Positions 57,754 to 64,000 of a DNA stretch of 64,000 nt are shown one piece after another. Every line of letters starts with the position of its first letter. The stretch's first letter is position 1. The stretch covers positions 31,823,848-31,887,847 of the forward strand of contig NC_079512.1 in the NCBI RefSeq assembly GCF_000801105.2, read 5' to 3'. The notes beneath the pieces are model-generated. The model had not been told where the DNA came from. It saw nothing but the letters and a program-made list of their open reading frames with translations, and did not search any database. The stretch is from Raphanus sativus (taxonomy: Eukaryota; Streptophyta; Magnoliopsida; Brassicales; Brassicaceae). Made by a program: the position numbers and the translations under genes.

Positions 57754-59582
57754 ATGAGTTATTCTGCAGCCGGTAGCTCAGGTATATTGCTGGTTTACTT
57801 TATCAATCATTACTCTTTAAGGACTATTGAGTTTTCTTTTGTGTGTGTTCGTTCATAAACTTCACAAAAGATTTTGTGGTGTGAGGTTTATAGGTTTCTT
57901 CATGACTTGAGAATGATTCACCCTCTTTGCTTCACAGGTAAAAGGAGACTAAGTGATCTTTTAACTCAATCTGATAACCGAGTCTGCGCTGATTGTAGCG
58001 CTCCGGATCCTAAGTGGGCGTAAGTCCTTTCTCATAACGCAGCAATGTATCTGCATCCGTGTACCAACTAATGTTTAAAATGTACTATTACAGGTCAGCA
58101 AACATCGGAGTGTTCATATGCTTGAAATGTTGCGGTGTGCACAGAAGCCTTGGTACTCATATCTCAAAGGTGTTCTTCTTACAAACGCGATTGTGGAGAT
58201 GTTACACTTTCATTATGGAAATAAGTAAACATGATCGTTAGGAATATAGTTTTACTCTTGCACAATCATATCTGCTTTCACTAAGTCTTCTTGACAAGAA
58301 TCTTTTGCAAGTTCATTGATTCTATGGGGGGGTGTTTTGCAGGTCTTATCTGTGACATTGGATGAATGGTCGGAAGATGAAGTGGATTCAATGATTGAAA
58401 TTGGAGGAAATGCCTCTGCAAATTCAGTTTACGAGGCATTTATACCTGATGGTTGCTCTAAGCCTGGACCTGATGCTAGTCCTGACCAACGTATGCAGTT
58501 TATCAGGTAGGTTTTGCTAAAAACCCTTATAACCTATTATTGTATAGTCTTAACATTAACTAATGATAATGTACATGGAGGAGTATTTATATACAGGACT
58601 AAACCGGATTACGGTTATGACTCAATATACAGACTCAATATACAAGTATTATATACAATAATATAACCAAATATTGTTAACATTTTATTGGAATCTCCAT
58701 GTACTCAAATCTTTAATCAGGTCAAAATATGAACACCAAGAGTTTCTAAAACCAAGCTTGAGGATCACATCCGTGAAGGGCTCAAATTCATCATCATCAC
58801 AACAGCCGGTAAAATACTTCTTTCCAGTAAAAACTCTATGGAACTTGAACATTGCTCTCTCAGTCTTTTGATGTCATGGTGTTTTAACAAACGGCAGCAT
58901 CTTGAAGGCATGGTTGAGTTTATTGGATTGTTGAAGGTGACTCTTAAGAAAGGAACCAATCTAGCTGTCAGAGATATGAGGACAAGCGATTCTTATGTTG
59001 TGTTGACTCTCGGACAACAGGTAAAAAAAACCTAACTGAATACTTTGTGGATTCTTGTCTTAATATGTTCTTGTAGTGGTTGTTATGGCTTATCTCACTT
59101 GCTGATGTGTTTCATCATATTTACCAGACCGCAAAATCAACTGTAATGAAGGGCAACTTAAACCCGGTTTGGAACGAGGAACTCATGCTCTCTGTTCCTC
59201 ACAACTATGGCTCAGTAAAGTTGGTAAAATGCTTGGACTAAAACATCCAAATCAGATTCTACTTTTAATGCAATATTCAATAGAAGTTTTGTTTTTCCAG
59301 CAAGTGTTTGATTATGACGCACTCTCTGCTGATGACATAATGGGAGAAGCTGGGATTGATATCCAACCTCTGATTACATCTGCAATGGCCTTAGGAGACC
59401 CTGAAATGTTTGGAGATATGCAGATTGGTAAATGGCTTAAATCGCGCGACAATGCTCTTATTGAGGACAGCATCATCAACATTGCAGATGGGAAAGTGAA
59501 ACAAGAGGTTCATATCAAGCTTCAGAATGTTGAGTCTGGTGAAATAGAACTGGAACTTGAGTGGCTTCGTCTTGACCAATAA
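57754..59582 (+). CDS. AGD12: ARF-GAP with C2 domain (ZAC/AGD12-like)
   Basis: Eight exons: 57754-57781, 57938-58019, 58094-58169, 58343-58506, 58721-58808, 58898-59020, 59128-59223, 59301-59582, giving 312 residues. The ARF-GAP zinc finger is C26-x2-C29-x16-C46-x2-C49, and R54 in GVHRSLGTH is the catalytic arginine that speeds GTP hydrolysis on ARF. A C2 domain follows (from about 150, [20 protein letters not shown]), with Asp residues able to bind calcium, which brings the protein to phosphoinositide membranes. Role: vesicle traffic at Golgi and plasma membrane. Position matches At4g21160. Its stop lies 59 bp from the stop of the convergent PPR gene. Confidence 0.93.
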
Positions 59583-59641
59583 ATGTAACAAACTCTGTGT
59601 GTTTGAGTCATTGCTTTTTGTGCACAAACAAAGTGAAATCT

Positions 59642-61384
59642 TCATTTAAAACCTAAGATAAGACGTTTGTATGATGCTAAATCAGGTTTCAACCCCAACT
59701 TCAACATTTCATCATGATACTTCATAGCTTTCTTCATCTCCTTCACACGACACAGCCCATGAATCATGATTGCAAAACTCCTGCTGTTCATTGTACTCAT
59801 CTCTTTCATGTACTCAAACACTCCAACAGCCTCTTCCACCATGGTTCTTTGCCTCGTCATAAGCCTATCGAGAACCGCGTTATAAGCATTCACATCCAAG
59901 CTTCCTTTCATCTTCTTTATCTTCTCATGAAGCACCATCGCCTTCTCCAACTTCCCGGTTCTGCAATAGCGCTCCATCAGCAACCCGCACGAAAAGGAGT
60001 CGAAATAAACTTCCATTTCCATAACCGAATCAAGAAGCTTCTCTGCTTGGTTCCATCTTCTTTTCCTACACATAGCAGCTAAGACTTCTGATAGCTTTCG
60101 TGTACAGGGGACGTAACCACGGTTTATAACATCCACAAGCAGTTCCTCTGAGTTAGTATCATCATCATCATCATCATGATCTATGCATAGAGCATTTGCG
60201 AACTCGGTATAACAACTCTCATCATGTATCCAAACACCTTTCCGACAGATCATTCGGTATACATCAACAGCTTCTTTTCTTCTCCCGTTTCTAGACAGAG
60301 ACTTCAACATACAACCGTACGTCTCATACCGCACTGTTCCAGCGTTACAAGCTCTGCGGAAAAGCATCTCAGAGGCAAACGTTTTCCCCATCTCGCAGAG
60401 CCTTTCGATGATCTCATCATCCACAATCGAACCATCTCTCTCTACCATCAGAACAAGAACCTTATCGATCAACTCGGCATCTCCAAATCTGCAGACATCA
60501 TCCAACACGCATCCGTAAGAAGAGAAACTCAGCTCCAGTTTCTTGTCATCCATCTCGCGAATGAGGCCAAACGCCGCAACGAACTCCCCGTTTCTGCTGT
60601 AACACTCCACGAGACTGGTGTAGATCTTGCGGCTTTCAACACCTGTCTCCATCAGCTTAACAACACTCTTGTGTCTCCCGTGTTCACACAGAACCTGAGC
60701 TAATAAATCGTAAGTGAACCCATCGGAGACAGCCCCGTTTCGAACCATGGCACAGTACAAACACAAAGCCACTCCGAACTGCTTCTCTTTAACAAGAGAG
60801 TCGAGAAGAGAGTTATAAGCGCTAACCGAAAGCGAAAGTCTCAACCTTCTCATCGAGCTAAACACTTCCAAGCCGTTCTGGTAACTACTACTCTTTGAGA
60901 CATAACACTCGAGAGCTAAGCTAAGAGAGACAGAGAGCGAACCTTCTTCACCTTCAAACCACCGCTGCATCGACCCAACGATCATAGACGCTGAATGGGT
61001 CTCAACCAGAGGACGCAAGAGAGCTTCTGCTCGCTCCAAGAGACCTGCTTCGGCGGCAACTTCGATGACGCGACAGTGAGACTTGAGATCAGGCTCGAAA
61101 CGGAGATGGGTTTTGGCCCAGTCGAAGAACTCGAGAGCGGTTTTAGGGGAGTTTCGAGTCTCGCGGAGGATATGGAGGAACAGAGGCGGTGTGAGTGTCG
61201 CTCTCGGGAGCTTGGATTTGACGTAGCGGAGATGAGTGTTCCAGTTGCGTCGTTGTAAGAGGATGGAAGAGATCTCGGTGGCTGATCGGAACAGAGTCTG
61301 TTGGGTTTTCCATTCGGAAGCAGAGGATGTCGATGAGGTTGAGAATCGTTTGACAAGTCCTAAGCTTTTGTGGAGAAGAACCAT
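59642..61384 (-). CDS. P-class pentatricopeptide repeat protein (At4g21170-like)
   Basis: Single-exon gene for 580 residues. The N-terminus (MVLLHKSLGLVKRFSTSSTS) is Ser/Arg-rich and free of acids, typical of a mitochondrial presequence. PPR motifs run through the protein (for example YNSLLDSLVKEKQFGVALCL, YGCMLKSLSRNGRRKEAVDV and IMIHGLCRVKEMKKAMKYHD). No E or DYW domain is present, so it is probably an RNA-stability, cleavage or translation factor and not an editing enzyme. It is convergent with ZAC, with 59 bp between stops. Confidence 0.92.
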   Translation of the reverse strand: MVLLHKSLGLVKRFSTSSTSSASEWKTQQTLFRSATEISSILLQRRNWNTHLRYVKSKLPRATLTPPLFLHILRETRNSPKTALEFFDWAKTHLRFEPDLKSHCRVIEVAAEAGLLERAEALLRPLVETHSASMIVGSMQRWFEGEEGSLSVSLSLALECYVSKSSSYQNGLEVFSSMRRLRLSLSVSAYNSLLDSLVKEKQFGVALCLYCAMVRNGAVSDGFTYDLLAQVLCEHGRHKSVVKLMETGVESRKIYTSLVECYSRNGEFVAAFGLIREMDDKKLELSFSSYGCVLDDVCRFGDAELIDKVLVLMVERDGSIVDDEIIERLCEMGKTFASEMLFRRACNAGTVRYETYGCMLKSLSRNGRRKEAVDVYRMICRKGVWIHDESCYTEFANALCIDHDDDDDDTNSEELLVDVINRGYVPCTRKLSEVLAAMCRKRRWNQAEKLLDSVMEMEVYFDSFSCGLLMERYCRTGKLEKAMVLHEKIKKMKGSLDVNAYNAVLDRLMTRQRTMVEEAVGVFEYMKEMSTMNSRSFAIMIHGLCRVKEMKKAMKYHDEMLKLGLKPDLASYKRLILGFK

Positions 61385-62259
61385 TTAGTTGCTTTAGTTC
61401 TAGCATTAGCACTAAGGGTTTAACTAAGTTCGGTCAAGAGACAAAACCTTCGCTGACAAAAAGGACCAAACTTTTTAAACGCCACTTCTATTACCAAACA
61501 CAAAAGGAGTAAAGGACCAAACTTTTTAACGGGAGCGATTGTGAAACGAACGATCTACTATTACCAAACACAACTGACATTTAATTCCTCTGGATCTTTG
61601 GTTTCTTTTAGTATTTATTTAAAAACAGTCAAATCTCATTACTCAATTTCCTAAACTAGCTACAAAACAATGAATGAATCATTGCCACACGTCGAGTTTT
61701 CATTGGTTTTGATGATTCATCTTCTCCTCGCTCCTTGATAAACCTCACTTGTTCTGTTCTTTGTCTTCTTCAATTTCGCAATTCGATTCTGAACTCAAAA
61801 CGTTCTCTTTCTTTCTCAGTTACTGAGACTCAATTGAGGTAAAAAAAAAGTTAATTGCTTCCTTTATATCTTATTTGCTTCGTTATCGTTATCCGGACAT
61901 GCAATCGAATTCCGGAATCATGTTTTGCTCTTGTATTCTCTTGATCTGTTTCATCTTTTGTATGGATGTAATGTTTAAAGATTGTTCCTTTTAATCAAAT
62001 TTGCATGTCCTCATTGGCTGACAATCATGAGTTTTGATCTGAGGAAAACAGAACATGGGTTTTGATCTGAGGAACCTATCCTCATTGGCTGACTCTCATT
62101 TGTTAACGGAATAAAAATGGTTATTGCAATTAGCAGATTGAAAGCAAATGATAACGATGATTGATCTCTATTCCTTAGATTGTCATCAAATTATTACAAA
62201 GACCAATCTTTTTTTTTACCTGCAGGTTCTCTGATCTGATCTAAGAGGTCAAAAAAAAG
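61385..62259. promoter_or_regulatory. Divergent promoter, and 5'-UTR intron of ERdj2
   Basis: The PPR gene and ERdj2 are divergent here. A repeated phrase around 61460-61570 (GGACCAAACTTTTTAA, ATTACCAAACACAA) lies in the shared region. A 5'-UTR intron is predicted at 61839-62225 (ATTGAG/GTAAAA to CCTGCAG/GTTCTC). Confidence 0.55.
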
Positions 62260-63939
62260 ATGGCAGAATCAGAAGAGAACGGAGTGTTATTCCCAATTTT
62301 CATTCTGACAATCATCGCAATTCCATTGGTGCCTTATACATTCGTGAAGCTAAGCCGCGCTTTTTCCAAGAAGCAAAGGAGCATTCATTGTCAGTGTCTT
62401 GACTGTGATCGTTCAGGGAAGTACAAGAGATCCGTCTCTCAAAGAGTTAGTTATCTTTTCTCTTTCTCTCCTCCCACCAAACTCCTTTTTAGATTAATGA
62501 TTTAAACTATGTTCTTACTTACCTCTTTAAAAACTCGTTGGTTTCTCTCTTCTGCTGCAGGTCTCTAGCTTTACTTCATGTAGCAACTTGACGGTTGTGC
62601 TTCTCTGGTTTGTAGTGATCTTCTTGATTTCTTACACTAAGAACATCAGCCGTGAGGTAATGTTCTCTCTTCATGCTTACTCCCAGACTTCTTGTGGTTT
62701 TGCTTAATGCATTTTTCTTGGTGTTAAAATATCACAGAGTCAACTCTTTGAACCATTCGGTATACTTGGTTTGGAACCTGGTGCTTCAGATTCACAAATC
62801 AAGAAAGCATATAGAAAACTCTCTATTCAATACCATCCTGACAAAAATCCAGATCCAGGTCTTTTAGAATCCTTCCCTTTTAGCTCATTACATATCTCTT
62901 CTTGCTGCTTGTTGCTGATGTCTTGTATTATTAAACTATACAGAGGCCAACAAATACTTTGTGGAGTCGATAGCTAAAGCTTACCAAGCTTTGACTGATC
63001 CGTTATCTCGTGAAAACTTTGAGAAGTATGGTCATCCTGATGGCAGACAGGTGATCATCTCTTAGGCCTTACCTTTGGCTTTTGCACTAGTCTTTCTTGT
63101 CTCATATTGAAAACTGTGATTTTTTGCAAATGTGATTGATGCAGGGTTATAAACTGGGGATTGCTCTTCCTCAGTTTATCCTAGACCTAAATGGAGAATC
63201 TGGTGGCCTGTTGTTGCTGTTTACAGTTGGTTTCTGTATTCTATTGCCGCTAGTGGTCGCCTCGATCTACCTCTGGAGATCATCAAAGTACACTGGGAAC
63301 TACGTCAAGCTCCAAACTCGTCAAGCGTATTATGAGTTAATGAAACCCTCTTTGACTACAAGCAAGGTTATGGAAATTTTCATCAAAGCAGCTGAGTACA
63401 CAGAGATTCCAGTCCGTAAAACCGATGATGAATCTCTGAAGAAACTCTTTACCTCTGTCAAAAGCGAGCTGAGTCTGGATCCTAAGAAGATGAAGCAAGA
63501 TGAAGCAAAGTTTTGGAAACAAGACCCTGCAGTTAGCAAGGTTGGTTTCTTTTAACACGTTATAACACAAAGTATATTGTATACATTTTGAAAAGATGCT
63601 AACTCTTTTGTTTTCCGTAACAGGCTGAGCTTTTGATACAGAAACAGTTAACTCGTGAATCAGCTGTTTTGTCTCCAGCTCTGCAAAGTGATTTCAGGCG
63701 TGTTCTAGAGTTTGCACCTCGTCTCCTTGAAGATTTAATGAAGGTCTTATATATATTCTCTATATTTTTATGGTTAGCACATTGTATTTGATAAAGTAAA
63801 GCCTGTTACAAAGTTGATGATGACCTGAACTTTATGATATTGTATCTTGCAGATGGCGGTTATACCCCACAATGAACAAGGGCATGGATGGTTAAGTCCT
63901 GCACTAGGAGTCATTGAGCTATCTCAATGCATTGTTCAG
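62260..63939 (+). CDS. ERDJ2B: ERdj2-type Sec63/DnaJ protein (partial, runs off window)
   Basis: Seven exons are visible: 62260-62445, 62561-62656, 62738-62858, 62944-63050, 63145-63540, 63624-63743, 63853-63939, coding 371 residues; the last ends at a GT donor, so the gene goes on past 64000. Two N-terminal membrane helices are followed by a lumenal J domain (about 97-165) with H127-P128-D129, then a third helix ([13 protein letters not shown]) and the start of the Sec63 domain. ERdj2 calls BiP to the SEC translocon during protein import into the ER. Position matches At4g21180; ERDJ2A is the other possibility. Confidence 0.92.
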
Positions 63940-64000
63940 GTAATAAGCTTTCTTCAAGTATTTTTTTTACTTCTGCACAAAATATTTAAGATTCTTCAGT

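Overview
This is nuclear DNA from a Brassicaceae plant, most likely Brassica or a close relative such as Raphanus. Introns follow plant GT/AG rules, the spacers are AT-rich and full of small transposons, and the gene order follows one block of Arabidopsis chromosome 4. From recalled Arabidopsis gene order (not searched), the genes match At4g21020 (mitochondrial LEA), the DOF4.2-4.5 cluster, At4g21060 (GALT2), At4g21065 (DYW PPR), At4g21070 (BRCA1), At4g21090 (mitochondrial ferredoxin), At4g21110 (BUD31/G10), At4g21140, At4g21150 (HAP6/ribophorin II), At4g21160 (ZAC/AGD12), At4g21170 (PPR) and At4g21180 (ERdj2). DDB1B, AAT1, EMB2271 and a Dof after BRCA1 are missing, as expected after gene loss following Brassica whole-genome triplication. 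A berberine-bridge-enzyme-like gene and an F-box gene appear to be extra.

Layout. 1-4.4 kb holds an F-box gene and a mitochondrial LEA gene with two ABRE motifs. 4.4-30.1 kb is a locally duplicated array of four intact Dof zinc-finger genes and one Dof pseudogene. Their promoters and spacers are also duplicated, so each transposon in one copy can be compared with an empty site in another. This region holds a gene-capturing Helitron (7.4-10.0 kb), a tRNA-Gly, a truncated LINE, a composite foldback element with a 9-bp target duplication (12.6-14.1 kb), a Helitron with a nested hAT-like element (19.6-21.5 kb), a palindrome array beside telomere-like repeats (24.4-25.4 kb), a small unknown gene and a TTA-flanked MITE. 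30.3-33.0 kb is two Helitrons almost end to end. 33.7-64 kb is gene-dense and collinear: GALT2, DYW PPR, BRCA1, ferredoxin, BBE-like, BUD31, the At4g21140-like gene, HAP6, ZAC, PPR and the start of ERdj2, which runs off the window.

The genes do not form a pathway. They are unrelated housekeeping and regulatory functions held together by ancestral synteny: DNA repair, splicing, N-glycosylation, Fe-S supply, organelle RNA processing, arabinogalactan synthesis and ER folding. The dynamic part is the Dof array. Exon boundaries were worked out by hand from splice motifs, reading phase and remembered family sequences, and all joined reading frames close without stops.
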